From an uncultured Prevotellaceae bacterium (GTDB lineage: Bacteria; Bacteroidota; Bacteroidia; Bacteroidales; Bacteroidaceae), in contig CADCIB010000009.1 in the NCBI GenBank assembly GCA_902801375.1, positions 41,543-105,542 on the forward strand: a stretch of 64,000 nt of DNA, in the 5' to 3' direction. A program made the position numbers and the translations under genes. Positions 10,254 to 19,187 of this stretch are shown in pieces. The notes beneath the pieces were generated by a model. It made no database searches. It saw only the letters and a program-made list of their open reading frames with translations, and had not been told where the DNA came from. Positions within the stretch are counted from its first letter, which is position 1. Each line of letters begins with the position of its first letter.

Positions 10254-10261
10254 TACCTTTG
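10254..10261 (+). promoter_or_regulatory. Promoter -7 box of ispE
   Basis: TACCTTTG lies about 97 bp upstream of the ispE ATG. No clear TTTG is seen at the -33 position. Confidence 0.55.
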
Positions 10262-10358
10262 TGGCATGATTCATCAGAACGAACTGAAACTTGCAAAACA
10301 ATGATAAAGGCAAGGAATCTGTAGCTTTAACGACTCATTGAAACCAGAAAACAGCTGT

Positions 10359-11180
10359 ATGAAAACAAGAGCTTGCGCAAAAATCAACCTGGGACTAAAC
10401 ATCGTGAAGCGCCGCCCCGACGGCTATCACGACCTGCAGACCGTGTTCTACCCCGTACCCATTTTCGACGACATCGAGATTCTTGCCGATACGACACTGA
10501 CAGACGTAGCCCTCGTCATGGAAGGACAGCCTGTGGAGGGTGCCGCGGAAGACAATCTTGTGGTGAAGGCTTACCGGCTGCTGGCCAGTCTGTACAAACT
10601 GCCACCCGTGAAGATCTGCCTCAACAAGCGTATCCCCATGCAGGCGGGTATGGGAGGCGGTTCAGCAGATGCCACGTTCACGCTCCGGCTGCTTAACGAC
10701 ATGTTCTCTTTGCACATGGATGCGGAACAGATGACAGGATTGGCTGCACAACTGGGAGCCGACTGCCCGTTCTTTGTAGAAGCCCGGCCGGCCTACGCTG
10801 AAGGCATTGGCGAACGACTCTCACCCATCGACATCGACCTCGGCAACTATCGCCTGGCCATCGTAAAGCCACCCGTTGCCGTGTCTACACGAGAAGCTTT
10901 CGCTCATGTGAAGGTGGGTTTTCCTGAAATAAACTGCCGTGATGTAGTGGCTCTCCCAATGGAAGAATGGCGTGGACTGCTGAAAAACGACTTCGAGGAA
11001 AGCATCTTCCCCCAACACCCCATTATCGGCGAGGCCAAAGAGCAGCTTTACAAACTGGGTGCTGTCTACGCCGCCATGAGCGGCAGCGGCAGCGCGCTCT
11101 TCGGTTTCTTCAGGAAGGGTGAAGAGCCTACGCTTGATACCGCCTTCCCCAACGACTGGTTCAAGCAGTTAATCGTCTGA
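10359..11180 (+). CDS. ispE: 4-diphosphocytidyl-2-C-methyl-D-erythritol kinase
   Basis: IspE phosphorylates CDP-methylerythritol with ATP, the fourth step of the MEP isoprenoid pathway, in the cytoplasm. The GHMP-kinase signature is present: KINLGLNIVKRRPDGYHDL at the start, the glycine-rich ATP loop PMQAGMGGGSADATF near residues 92-106, and the C-terminal motif YAAMSGSGSALFGFF. I chose the ATG at 10359, which gives 273 residues starting MKTRACAKINLGL, because the possible TTG seven codons earlier adds no conserved sequence. It is monocistronic, with its own -7 box and a strong bidirectional terminator downstream. Confidence 0.96.
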   Translation: MKTRACAKINLGLNIVKRRPDGYHDLQTVFYPVPIFDDIEILADTTLTDVALVMEGQPVEGAAEDNLVVKAYRLLASLYKLPPVKICLNKRIPMQAGMGGGSADATFTLRLLNDMFSLHMDAEQMTGLAAQLGADCPFFVEARPAYAEGIGERLSPIDIDLGNYRLAIVKPPVAVSTREAFAHVKVGFPEINCRDVVALPMEEWRGLLKNDFEESIFPQHPIIGEAKEQLYKLGAVYAAMSGSGSALFGFFRKGEEPTLDTAFPNDWFKQLIV

Positions 11181-11220
11181 CTGTCTGAAAAGACGAAAGA
11201 ACACTAAACTGTTGGAAAGA

Positions 11221-11260
11221 AAAAAAGAGCCGCAGCACGCTGATGTGCTACGGCTCTTTT
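11221..11260. terminator. Bidirectional terminator between ispE and RNase G
   Basis: An A run, then GAGCCGCAGCAC, a 6-nt loop, GTGCTACGGCTC and TTTT form a long stem with one mismatch. It sits between the convergent genes and has A/T runs on both sides. Confidence 0.9.
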
Positions 11261-11267
11261 GTGTCAT

Positions 11268-12842
11268 TCATTTCGTTTCCACTTCTTCCTTCATGTCGAT
11301 GAACTGTTTCTTGTCGTCATAGAATTCATATTGCAAGAAACCCATCTTTTGCGAAGGAATAATGTGTACCCCAAGTCCGTATTTCAACTGCCACTTTCGC
11401 TTCAGGGAAACAAGACCCTGATTGATGAAGGCAGCCACGTAGGGGTGGACATGCAGATAGAAACGCTTTACTCCTATCTTGTTGACTAACTGATCAATTT
11501 TCCCTTCCAGCTGGTCTGTAAAGAGGAAGCTGGACTTAATCTTTCCGCTACCAAAACATGTAGGGCAGTCTTCGTCGACATTCACATCCATTGCCGGACG
11601 TACGCGCTGACGTGTGATTTGCATCAGTCCGAACTTGCTCAATGGCAAGATGTTGTGGCGGGCACGATCGTGCTGCATGTTCTTGCACATGCGTTCGTAG
11701 AGCATCTGGCGGTCTTCAGCGAGGTTCATGTCGATAAAATCAACGATGATGATGCCTCCCATATCGCGGAGTCTCAACTGGCGTGCCAACTCATCGGCGG
11801 CTCCGAGGTTCACCTCTAAGGCGTTGCCTTCCTGTCCTTTTTCAGCCTTGGTACGATTGCCGCTGTTCACATCGACGACATGCATGGCCTCTGTATGCTC
11901 GATGATGAGATATGCCCCGTGCTTGTAGTTGACAATCTTCCCAAATCCCGACTTAATCTGCTTCGTGACGTTGAAGTTGTCGAAGATGGGAACATTGCCC
12001 GTGTAGTGCTTCACGATGCCAACCTTCTCGGGGGCAATAAGGGCTACATACTCCCTCACCTCTTGGAAGACCTGTTCATCGTTGACGTAGATGTTCTCAT
12101 AGGAGGGATTGAAAAGGTCGCGCAACAGCGCCACCACACGGCTTTCCTCCTCATAGACGAGCTGTGGACGGGTCGTCGTTTTTTGTACTTTGGCAATGGT
12201 ATCCTCCCAACGCTTCATCAGGATTTTCAATTCTGAGTCGAGTTCGGCCACTCGTTTTCCCTCAGCCACCGTCCTGACGATGACACCCACATTCTTGGGC
12301 TTGATGCTTTGGATGAGCTGCTTGAGGCGTGCGCGCTCTTCGCTGCTCCTGATTTTGGTAGAAACCGAAACCTTATCGTAGAATGGCATCAGGACAAGGT
12401 ATCTGCCTGCAAAACTCAGTTCGCAAGTCAGACGGGGACCTTTGGTGGAGATGGGTTCCTTGACAACCTGTACCAACACCTCCTGGTCTTTCTTCAACGT
12501 GGTGGCCACGCTGCCGTCTTTTTTCAGGTCGGGCAGATGCGATGCCTTGGCAAAAGGATAAAGTTTCTTCCTGTCGCTCTGTACCTGCTTGAGGTACTTT
12601 TCGTAGGAACTGAATTGTAGTCCTAAGTCAAGATAGTGCAGAAAAGCGTCGCGCTCATAACCTACGTCCACGAAACTGGCATTGAGTCCCGCCATGAGTT
12701 TCCTCACTTTGGCGATGTAGATGTTTCCGACAGCAAAAGAGGCCGACCTGGGCTCTGTCTGGTATTCAACCAAGTTCTTGTCTTCCAGAAGAGCAATTGA
12801 GACCTCGTTCTGACGGACGTCAATTACAACTTCGCTTGTCAT
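11268..12842 (-). CDS. rng: Ribonuclease G/E family endoribonuclease
   Basis: This is a single-strand-specific endoribonuclease for rRNA maturation and mRNA decay. The 524-residue product starts MTSEVVIDVRQNEVSIALLE. It has an S1-type RNA-binding domain (about 35-120, NIYIAKVRKL...ASFVDVGYERDAFL), the RNase H-like catalytic core with both metal-binding aspartates (HVVDVNSGN and IIIVDFIDMN), and the zinc-link motif CPTCFGSGK. It is RNase G-sized and lacks the long degradosome scaffold of RNase E. I chose the start at 12842 because upstream codons run through a strong inverted repeat and look non-coding. It is last in the hup cluster, with a 99-bp leader. Confidence 0.94.
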   Translation of the reverse strand: MTSEVVIDVRQNEVSIALLEDKNLVEYQTEPRSASFAVGNIYIAKVRKLMAGLNASFVDVGYERDAFLHYLDLGLQFSSYEKYLKQVQSDRKKLYPFAKASHLPDLKKDGSVATTLKKDQEVLVQVVKEPISTKGPRLTCELSFAGRYLVLMPFYDKVSVSTKIRSSEERARLKQLIQSIKPKNVGVIVRTVAEGKRVAELDSELKILMKRWEDTIAKVQKTTTRPQLVYEEESRVVALLRDLFNPSYENIYVNDEQVFQEVREYVALIAPEKVGIVKHYTGNVPIFDNFNVTKQIKSGFGKIVNYKHGAYLIIEHTEAMHVVDVNSGNRTKAEKGQEGNALEVNLGAADELARQLRLRDMGGIIIVDFIDMNLAEDRQMLYERMCKNMQHDRARHNILPLSKFGLMQITRQRVRPAMDVNVDEDCPTCFGSGKIKSSFLFTDQLEGKIDQLVNKIGVKRFYLHVHPYVAAFINQGLVSLKRKWQLKYGLGVHIIPSQKMGFLQYEFYDDKKQFIDMKEEVETK

Positions 12843-12866
12843 TTCTGCTTGTTTTTTAATGTTAAA

Positions 12867-12923
12867 TTGAGTGTTTGCTGGCTGTTGAGAGCGTAATGCC
12901 CTAAACAGCCGACAAACACTCAA
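12867..12923 (-). promoter_or_regulatory. Large leader hairpin in front of RNase G
   Basis: TTGAGTGTTTGCTGGCTGTT (12867-12886) and AACAGCCGACAAACACTCAA (12904-12923) are inverted copies with two mismatched positions around a 17-nt loop. The hairpin ends 24 nt before the rng ATG and is not followed by a strong T run, so a leader structure is more likely than a plain terminator. Autoregulation by RNase G cleavage is inferred by analogy with the rne leader of E. coli. Confidence 0.65.
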
Positions 12924-12941
12924 CCCGCCTTAAGAGCCAGC

Positions 12942-13031
12942 TTACTTGCTCTTATGACGATTCTTTCTCAGTCTCTTCTTACGCTTGTGAGTAGCCATCT
13001 TGTGGCCCTTTTTCTTTTTTCCGTTTGGCAT
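12942..13031 (-). CDS. 29-residue basic protein, AURKAIP1/COX24 (mS38-like) type
   Basis: A complete short frame starts MPNGKKKKGHKMATHKRKK and ends RLRKNRHKSK. More than half the residues are Lys, Arg or His. Near-identical peptides occur across Bacteroidota and are annotated as AURKAIP1/COX24-domain proteins, related to the mitochondrial small-subunit protein mS38. It is therefore probably a small ribosomal-subunit protein. It lies between hup and rng on the same strand. Its length makes it easy to miss. Confidence 0.85.
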   Translation of the reverse strand: MPNGKKKKGHKMATHKRKKRLRKNRHKSK

Positions 13032-13078
13032 GATCTTAATGTATTAAATATGTTAAACTTGAATGAATGATGCTTACC

Positions 13079-13360
13079 TTACGCCTCGTCGCGCATCTGG
13101 GCGACGAAACTCTTTGCCGGCTTGAAGCCTGGATAGTCGTGGGCATCAATGACGACGGTAGTGTTTTTCTGGATATTACGGGCAGTCTTGGCAGCACGAT
13201 GCTTCACAATGAAGCTACCGAAACCGCGAAGATACACATTTTCCTTCTCAATAAGGCTTTTCTTCACAACATCCATGAAGGCCTCTACAACTGCAGAACA
13301 CTCCTTGCGGGAGATTCCTGTGGTCGAAACGATCTGTTCGATAATCTCAGCTTTGGTCAT
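13079..13360 (-). CDS. hup: HU/IHF-family DNA-binding protein
   Basis: The 93-residue product is a nucleoid-associated, DNA-bending protein that acts as a dimer. It starts MTKAEIIEQIVSTTGISRKE, has the helical N-terminal dimerisation part, the family signature YLRGFGSF, and the arm region NIQKNTTVVIDAHDYPGFKP that inserts into the minor groove (the usual arm proline motif is altered to DAHDYPG). It is the first gene of a minus-strand cluster with the 29-residue protein and rng. A -7 box lies about 99 bp upstream. Confidence 0.95.
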   Translation of the reverse strand: MTKAEIIEQIVSTTGISRKECSAVVEAFMDVVKKSLIEKENVYLRGFGSFIVKHRAAKTARNIQKNTTVVIDAHDYPGFKPAKSFVAQMRDEA

Positions 13361-13458
13361 CTCTTTTCTATGTTTTTATTGTTTATAAATGTCACTCCAA
13401 ATGCCCTTGCATGATAAAAATGCACGTAAAATGCTTCTAAACATACGATTTGGGGGTG

Positions 13459-13466
13459 CAAAGGTA
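13459..13466 (-). promoter_or_regulatory. Promoter -7 box of hup
   Basis: TACCTTTG on the minus strand, followed by a leader of about 98 nt. The -33 element is weak (TTTC at about the right distance). Confidence 0.6.
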
Positions 13467-13513
13467 CGAGTTTTCCTTGGGATACGGAAATTTATTGAGT
13501 TTTTTTTGCAAAT

Positions 13514-15196
13514 TTACTTCGAATATTTTTCAATAAGGGCATCTGCCTGCTCATTTCCCAACTCCTTTGCTTTCTGCAAGTTAGACAAGCCTTCTTCTTT
13601 CTGGCCCATACGAGCCTGCGCTACTCCCAAAAGAAGATAGCCGTCGCTGTCGTCAGGACTGAGCTCTATACAGCGCTCTGCTGCCCGTAAAGCCTGATCG
13701 GGCATATTGACACGAAGCTGCAGAGAAGCCATCTCTGCAAAATAGGCGGGTTCGTCGGGAGCAAGCAACGCGGCACGCATGATGTCAGTCAGCGCCTGCT
13801 GATACAGTTTCCCTTTCACTTCGGCCTGCTCACGTATGTAGTAGAAGGGTGCCCCCACCCTGCCCTGCTGCAGGTATTCATAGCGGGTATAGTCGAACAC
13901 GGCTTTGCGGAAACTGTCGGCCTGCTCATACATCTCAGCGCGAAGCAGGAAATAAGGAGCGGTTTCCATCATGCGGAGCGTGTCGGTCTCTTCAATGGCG
14001 CGGTCGAGTATGCCGACTACAGCCATCGGTTCTGCATTCATCATCTGCTGGCAACGAGCTGCTTGATAGAGCAATTCGCCGTTGGGAGCAGCATCGTCGT
14101 GTAGTTTCATAAACAAATCGAAGGCCGTCTGATACTCCCCTTTGGCAAAGAGTATCTGTCCCAACATCTGATGATAGGCAGGAAGGTCCTGCACCTGAAT
14201 GGCTTTCATGATTTCCTGCTGAGCCTTATCGAGAGTCCATTCCTGGCTGTCGACTCCATAGACGAGCAGCGCATCGTAGACGATTTTCGAAAACTGATAG
14301 TGGGCATCGTCCTTGTTCGCAACATGGTCGATGGCCTGATTCATCATCTTGTCGGCTGCAACAAGGTCGCCTTGTGTCATCATCCATCGGGCACGAGCCT
14401 CATAGCCGTCGACACGCTGTGGAAACTGACGCAGGAAATCGGTGATGGCTGCATCGTATTTCAGCGAGTCGCCACTTTGGCCAGCCATCATCAGCGCCAA
14501 CTGGGCTTGCGTCTCGTCGGTGGGGAGTGCCGTCGGAATGCCAATCTTACGCAAGTTGGCATCAGTAGCGGCCAGACCGCCCACTGTCAGGCTGCGGATG
14601 AAACGCACATCAGTGGCGTGGGTGTCGAAAGTTGTGGTGCTCACCTGCATTAGTCCGATGACCTCTCCCTGCTCGTTGACAAATGGGCAGGCTATTGCAT
14701 TGTCGGGGGCATTCATGCCGAAGATGTAGTAGGCATACTGTTCCATGAAAGGCTCCATCTCCTTCACTTCGGTCTCCACTATCTCGGGCGACTTCGGATG
14801 GTAGCCCACGAGCCAAGCCTTTCCGCCCTTAGCCAACAGGCCTGTTGCCAAGGGGGCAGCTATGGTCTTTCCATCAACGAGGAAGCGGGCTACATCATAG
14901 AGTTCGTTGATGCCCTGCATTCGCGTCACTTCCATTTGCCGTCCTTTCTGGTCGATGACCACAGCGCGTGCGGCTCCGAGGAAGGGTTTCAGGTCGCTTA
15001 CCGCTTCCCCTGTTTCGCTGACGAACACACCATGCGACGATGCTAATAACGAACCGTCGGCTCGGAAGGTGGTCAGCGTGAACACGCTCTTGGCCACATT
15101 CTTCACAGCAGCTGGCTGAGCAGCTAACGGGCTTCCACCAAACGCTGCGGCAACCATAAAAATCAATGCTACAACTATTATCCTTCTGATTTTCAT
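13514..15196 (-). CDS. Exported degenerate trypsin-like protein with TPR domain
   Basis: The chosen start (MKIRRIIVVALIFMVAAAFG) gives 560 residues with a cleavable signal ending near LAAQ; an in-frame ATG six codons earlier is possible. Residues about 25-230 look like a trypsin-fold protease: GVFVSETGEAVSDLKPFLGA matches the strand that normally carries the catalytic His, and NAIACPFVNEQGEVIGLM matches the GNSGGP region. Both His and Ser are absent, so it is probably not an active protease. The remaining 330 residues contain TPR-like repeats (for example YLLLGVAQARMGQKEEGLSN). It is last in the dnaN-recN operon, 49 bp after recN. A periplasmic binding or scaffold role is inferred. Confidence 0.82.
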   Translation of the reverse strand: MKIRRIIVVALIFMVAAAFGGSPLAAQPAAVKNVAKSVFTLTTFRADGSLLASSHGVFVSETGEAVSDLKPFLGAARAVVIDQKGRQMEVTRMQGINELYDVARFLVDGKTIAAPLATGLLAKGGKAWLVGYHPKSPEIVETEVKEMEPFMEQYAYYIFGMNAPDNAIACPFVNEQGEVIGLMQVSTTTFDTHATDVRFIRSLTVGGLAATDANLRKIGIPTALPTDETQAQLALMMAGQSGDSLKYDAAITDFLRQFPQRVDGYEARARWMMTQGDLVAADKMMNQAIDHVANKDDAHYQFSKIVYDALLVYGVDSQEWTLDKAQQEIMKAIQVQDLPAYHQMLGQILFAKGEYQTAFDLFMKLHDDAAPNGELLYQAARCQQMMNAEPMAVVGILDRAIEETDTLRMMETAPYFLLRAEMYEQADSFRKAVFDYTRYEYLQQGRVGAPFYYIREQAEVKGKLYQQALTDIMRAALLAPDEPAYFAEMASLQLRVNMPDQALRAAERCIELSPDDSDGYLLLGVAQARMGQKEEGLSNLQKAKELGNEQADALIEKYSK

Positions 15197-15245
15197 TTCG
15201 TTCAATACAATCATTTTTATTACGTTATGCAATCCGAGAACCGCT

Positions 15246-16937
15246 TCAATTCTCTCCCTTGAAGGATGCCGGAGAGGTTCTTCCCAGCAACTCCCGTGCA
15301 TGAACTATAGCGGCATCAGTCACCTCGCTTCCGCTCAGCATCTGCGCAATCTCCAAGATGCGCTCCTCGTCGTTGAGCCGAAGCATGTGGGTGCGTGTGC
15401 CCTCGGAAGTCTCCTCTTTATATACTTTATAATGTACGCGCCCGCGCGAGGCAATCTGAGGCAGATGGGTGATACTGATCACCTGACGGTCGCACTGCCC
15501 CATTTCAGCCATGATATTGCCCATCATTTCAGCAATCTTTCCACTCACGCCAGTGTCTATCTCATCGAAAATGATGGTAGGCAACTGCACCTGCCCACTG
15601 ATCATCGCCTTGAGCGAAAGCATCACACGGGCAATCTCACCGCCAGAGGCCACTTCGCTGACAGGCTGAAGTGGCGAGTTGGTATTGGCACTGAAGAGGA
15701 ACTGCACCATATCGTGGCCATCGGCAGCAAGTGGCTTTTCTTTCAAACTGACCAGGAAGCGTACTTTGGGAATGCCCAGCGGTACAAGTCTTTCGGTCAG
15801 TTCTTTCTCCACCTTTCGTGCCGCCTTCTTACGTTGCTCCGTCAGCTTGCCTGCCACACGCTCACATTGCTCAAATGCCTGCCGTGCATTTTTCTCCAGA
15901 TCGTCGAGTGCATCGGAACCATTATCCAAGCGGTCTAACTGCTGTTTCAGGTCATCGCGAATGGCCATCAAAGCCTCCACAGTATCGACATGATGTTTCT
16001 TTTCCAGACCGTAGATGAGACTCAGTTTATCGTCGATATCAGCCTGACGTCGGGGGTCATAGTCCACCTGCTCGGCCATACTGCCTATCTCTTGTGCGAT
16101 GTCCTTAAGTTCGATGTGACAGCTGTCGAGCCTGTCGGCCAACATGCCTGCCGAGGGATAGACTTCTCGAATGCTTTCCAGTTGTCGCTGGGCATCCCGG
16201 ACTGCCGCCAAAGCACCCATCTGCTCTCCACTCGACAACCTTCCATCGGCTTCACTCAAGGCACCCTTGATGTCTTCCACATGGCTCAACATCTCGCTTT
16301 CCTGCTCCAGTTCGTCCTGCAAGCCTTCTGTCAGCATAGCATCCTCTAATTCACGATGCTGATAGCGGATAAAATCCTCGTTCTCCTGCGCTTTCGCCAC
16401 TTCGGCCCTCAGCCTATCGAGTGCCTTTTGAGCCTCCTGGTATTCCTTGAACGCCTTCCGGTAGTCGGCAAGCATTTCGCGATTACCACCGATAATGTCG
16501 AGCACATCCATCTGGAAACTCTCCTGCTGGAGCAGCATGTTCTGATGCTGTGAGTGGATGTCAACCAAACGGTTACCCAATAGTCGCATCAATGCCAGCG
16601 AAACAGGTGTGTCGTTGATGAACGAGCGGCTCTTGCCCGCTGAGGTCAGTTCACGACGTAAGATGCAGTCGTCGGCATCATAGTCGATGTCGTTCTCGGC
16701 AAAGAAATCTGCCATTTCATAGCGCGAAAGGTCGAAGTGGGCCTCGATGGTGCACTTCGAAGCACCTTGTTTGATTGACTTTGAGTCGGCTCGCTGCCCC
16801 AAAAGTAGTGCTACGGCACCAAGTATGATGCTCTTGCCGGCACCTGTCTCACCAGTCATCACGGAGAAGCCCGGACAAAAGTCCATGTCCAGGCTGTCGA
16901 TTAGTGCAAAGTTCTTTATGGTAAGATGCTTCAACAT
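15246..16937 (-). CDS. recN: DNA repair protein RecN
   Basis: RecN is an SMC-like ATPase that acts early in double-strand break repair. The 563-residue product has Walker A (MTGETGAGKSIILGAV, near 29-44), a central pair of coiled-coil arms (about 150-360, rich in Glu, Gln and Arg), the ABC signature region VSEVASGGEIARVMLSLK, and Walker B TIIFDEIDTGVSG. It follows porD by 23 bp in the dnaN operon. Confidence 0.95.
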   Translation of the reverse strand: MLKHLTIKNFALIDSLDMDFCPGFSVMTGETGAGKSIILGAVALLLGQRADSKSIKQGASKCTIEAHFDLSRYEMADFFAENDIDYDADDCILRRELTSAGKSRSFINDTPVSLALMRLLGNRLVDIHSQHQNMLLQQESFQMDVLDIIGGNREMLADYRKAFKEYQEAQKALDRLRAEVAKAQENEDFIRYQHRELEDAMLTEGLQDELEQESEMLSHVEDIKGALSEADGRLSSGEQMGALAAVRDAQRQLESIREVYPSAGMLADRLDSCHIELKDIAQEIGSMAEQVDYDPRRQADIDDKLSLIYGLEKKHHVDTVEALMAIRDDLKQQLDRLDNGSDALDDLEKNARQAFEQCERVAGKLTEQRKKAARKVEKELTERLVPLGIPKVRFLVSLKEKPLAADGHDMVQFLFSANTNSPLQPVSEVASGGEIARVMLSLKAMISGQVQLPTIIFDEIDTGVSGKIAEMMGNIMAEMGQCDRQVISITHLPQIASRGRVHYKVYKEETSEGTRTHMLRLNDEERILEIAQMLSGSEVTDAAIVHARELLGRTSPASFKGEN

Positions 16938-16960
16938 AATTGCCTATAATCAATAGCTCC

Positions 16961-17878
16961 TCACTCTTTGATTTTTTCCCACGCGTTGTTCTGCGAGGCA
17001 TTGATGGAAAACAGGATGTCGTAGACCGACTCTTTCTCCTTCTGTGTGCCCTTGCCCTTGTAGATATTGGCCAACTCGTCTTTCTTATAGTCGGTCCAAA
17101 TCTGTGGCAAGAGGCTCAGCGGACGGTCTTCGTGGGCTTTCTTTAAGTCTTCCTGCAAGGCAGTGGTGATATTGGTGCGGCCACGCTCTGCGTTGTTGGC
17201 CATCTCGTCGAGTCCGTTACGGTAGTAGTCGTATTGCAACTGGCGGAAGGGGCGCATGGCTCCCTCCAGATAGTCGTTGATGATGGCAAAGCGGTTTCGA
17301 TCGTTGTCGAAAGCCTTCCACCCGGCAAAGCCCAAGTTCTGCGCATTGTTTGCCAAGTTCAGGCATCGTTGCAGGATGTCCTCGCCCCCCATTGGTGAAA
17401 ACGAATCGAGGTCCAGGCCGATAATGAGATAAGCATAGTAGGCGATAAGTGCCGTCAGCTGATTGTCTATCTGCTCCTCATTGTAGTTCAGCTGGTCGAA
17501 CTGAGCAAACTGGAAGTTGAAGTCGTTATCGCTATTGTTGTAGAGCGTAGTCGTGTACGACGAATTATAGACCGGCCGATTGGCCTGTATGAGTGCCTTG
17601 CAAGTAAAGAGGTTCTCTGAGTTGTCGTACTTGGTCACCGTGATGTTGAAGTTACAGCTGATGCGCTCATTTTTCTGGAACTGCAGCGATGTCCATTGGG
17701 TCTCGTTGACAAACTGCTCCAAAGTCTCCTGCAGATTGTCGAACACACTCGCATCTGTGCCCTGTATCTGGTTGTGGTTGATGGTGATTTTGGCATTCAA
17801 CTCCTGAGCCCAACCACAACGAGGAAACGCCCCCAGAAAGAGTGCTACAGCTATACCTATTATCGCTTTTTTCATCAT
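16961..17878 (-). CDS. porD: DUF4835 family protein, PorD of type IX secretion
   Basis: The 305-residue product has a signal peptide ending near GWAQ and then the conserved family start ELNAKITINHNQIQGTD. DUF4835 corresponds to PorD, a periplasmic component linked to the Por/type IX secretion system, described first in Porphyromonas gingivalis. The neighbourhood dnaN-exonuclease-coaBC-DUF4835-recN is the usual Bacteroidota arrangement. Two adjacent ATGs make the start uncertain by one residue. Its presence suggests that large surface proteins such as the LamG giant may use type IX secretion. Confidence 0.88.
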   Translation of the reverse strand: MMKKAIIGIAVALFLGAFPRCGWAQELNAKITINHNQIQGTDASVFDNLQETLEQFVNETQWTSLQFQKNERISCNFNITVTKYDNSENLFTCKALIQANRPVYNSSYTTTLYNNSDNDFNFQFAQFDQLNYNEEQIDNQLTALIAYYAYLIIGLDLDSFSPMGGEDILQRCLNLANNAQNLGFAGWKAFDNDRNRFAIINDYLEGAMRPFRQLQYDYYRNGLDEMANNAERGRTNITTALQEDLKKAHEDRPLSLLPQIWTDYKKDELANIYKGKGTQKEKESVYDILFSINASQNNAWEKIKE

Positions 17879-17923
17879 GATATGCTATTTTGGGAAAAAG
17901 TCATTATCGCATTCAATTCCTGA

Positions 17924-19129
17924 CTACCGCATACGACTTTCCAACTCGTCTACGATATCGGCGGCAACGGCAGCCTTGGGTTTCCGCTCGTAGTCGCGGA
18001 GTCCCTCTTTGGAAATAATGGTAATCTGGTTCTCATCGCTCTGGAAACACGTCCCTTTGTTACGCAGGGAATTGAGTACGATGAAATCGAGGTTTTTCTT
18101 TTCCAGCTTCTGTTGCGCATTGCGCTGCTCATCGTTGGTTTCCAATGCGAATCCCACGAGCAACTGGTCATCGCGCTTCATGCGTCCGAGTGCGGCAGCT
18201 ATGTCGTGAGTAGGTGCCAGCCGGATGACGAGATCGTCTTTCTCGCGTTTGATTTTCTTGTCGGCAACGGTTTCAGGCCTGAAGTCAGCAACAGCAGCAC
18301 AGAGGATGGCGGCATCGGCCGTAGTCCATTCACTGGTGGCTGCCTGGTACATATCCTCACAGCTTTCCACGTTGATACGGCGAATATTGTCAGAACATGT
18401 CAGGCTCACAGGTCCAGCGATGAGTGTCACCTCGGCACCCCGGCGAGCGCATTCCTCGGCCAGCGCGAAACCCATCTTTCCGCTGGAATAGTTGCCGATG
18501 AAGCGCACGGGGTCTATCTTCTCATACGTGGGTCCGGCTGTAATCATGATGCGGCGACCTGTTAATCTTGTGGACTGCACCTTGCTTCCGCGGAAAAACG
18601 CTTCGAGCGACTCCACGATCTTCTCTGGTTCCTCCATACGTCCCTTTCCCTCCAAACCGCTGGCGAGGAAGCCTGATTGCGGTTCGATGATATGGTTGCC
18701 ATAGGAGCGAAGGATGTCGAGGTTGTGTTGTGTGGAAGCATGGGCATACATGTCGAGATCCATTGCGGGGGCTACGAACACGGGAGCCTTCATGGAGAGA
18801 TAGGTGGTGATGAGCATGTTGTCGGCTATACCGTGAGCCATCTTGCCAATGGTGCTGGCGGTAGCGGGGGCTACGAGCATGGCATCGGCCCACAGGCCAA
18901 GGTCAACATGCGAGTGCCACGTCCCATCGCGCTGACTAAAGAACTCGCTGATGACAGGCTTACGGGTTAGCGCCGAGAGGGTTATAGGGGTGATGAACTC
19001 CTTGCCGGCAGGGGTGATAACCACCTGTACCTCAGCGCCTCGCTTCACCAGAGCGCGAATAATCAAACAGGCTTTATATGCGGCAATGCTGCCCGTGATA
19101 CCCAGTACAATGTGCTTTCCCTTCAACAT
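17924..19129 (-). CDS. coaBC: Bifunctional phosphopantothenoylcysteine synthetase/decarboxylase
   Basis: The enzyme joins 4'-phosphopantothenate to cysteine (CTP-dependent CoaB, C-terminal) and decarboxylates the product to 4'-phosphopantetheine (FMN-dependent CoaC, N-terminal) in CoA synthesis. The 401 residues include the CoaC start IVLGITGSIAAYKACLIIRA, the flavin-site segment VAPATASTIGKMAHGIADNM, the PAMDLDMY motif and the CoaB start ITAGPTYEKIDPVRFIGNYS. It lies third in the dnaN operon. Confidence 0.96.
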   Translation of the reverse strand: MLKGKHIVLGITGSIAAYKACLIIRALVKRGAEVQVVITPAGKEFITPITLSALTRKPVISEFFSQRDGTWHSHVDLGLWADAMLVAPATASTIGKMAHGIADNMLITTYLSMKAPVFVAPAMDLDMYAHASTQHNLDILRSYGNHIIEPQSGFLASGLEGKGRMEEPEKIVESLEAFFRGSKVQSTRLTGRRIMITAGPTYEKIDPVRFIGNYSSGKMGFALAEECARRGAEVTLIAGPVSLTCSDNIRRINVESCEDMYQAATSEWTTADAAILCAAVADFRPETVADKKIKREKDDLVIRLAPTHDIAAALGRMKRDDQLLVGFALETNDEQRNAQQKLEKKNLDFIVLNSLRNKGTCFQSDENQITIISKEGLRDYERKPKAAVAADIVDELESRMR

Positions 19130-19187
19130 ACGTATTCTCTTCTTTATTATTGATTCTACCTTAAATTATCCCGCGTGCGACAGATGT

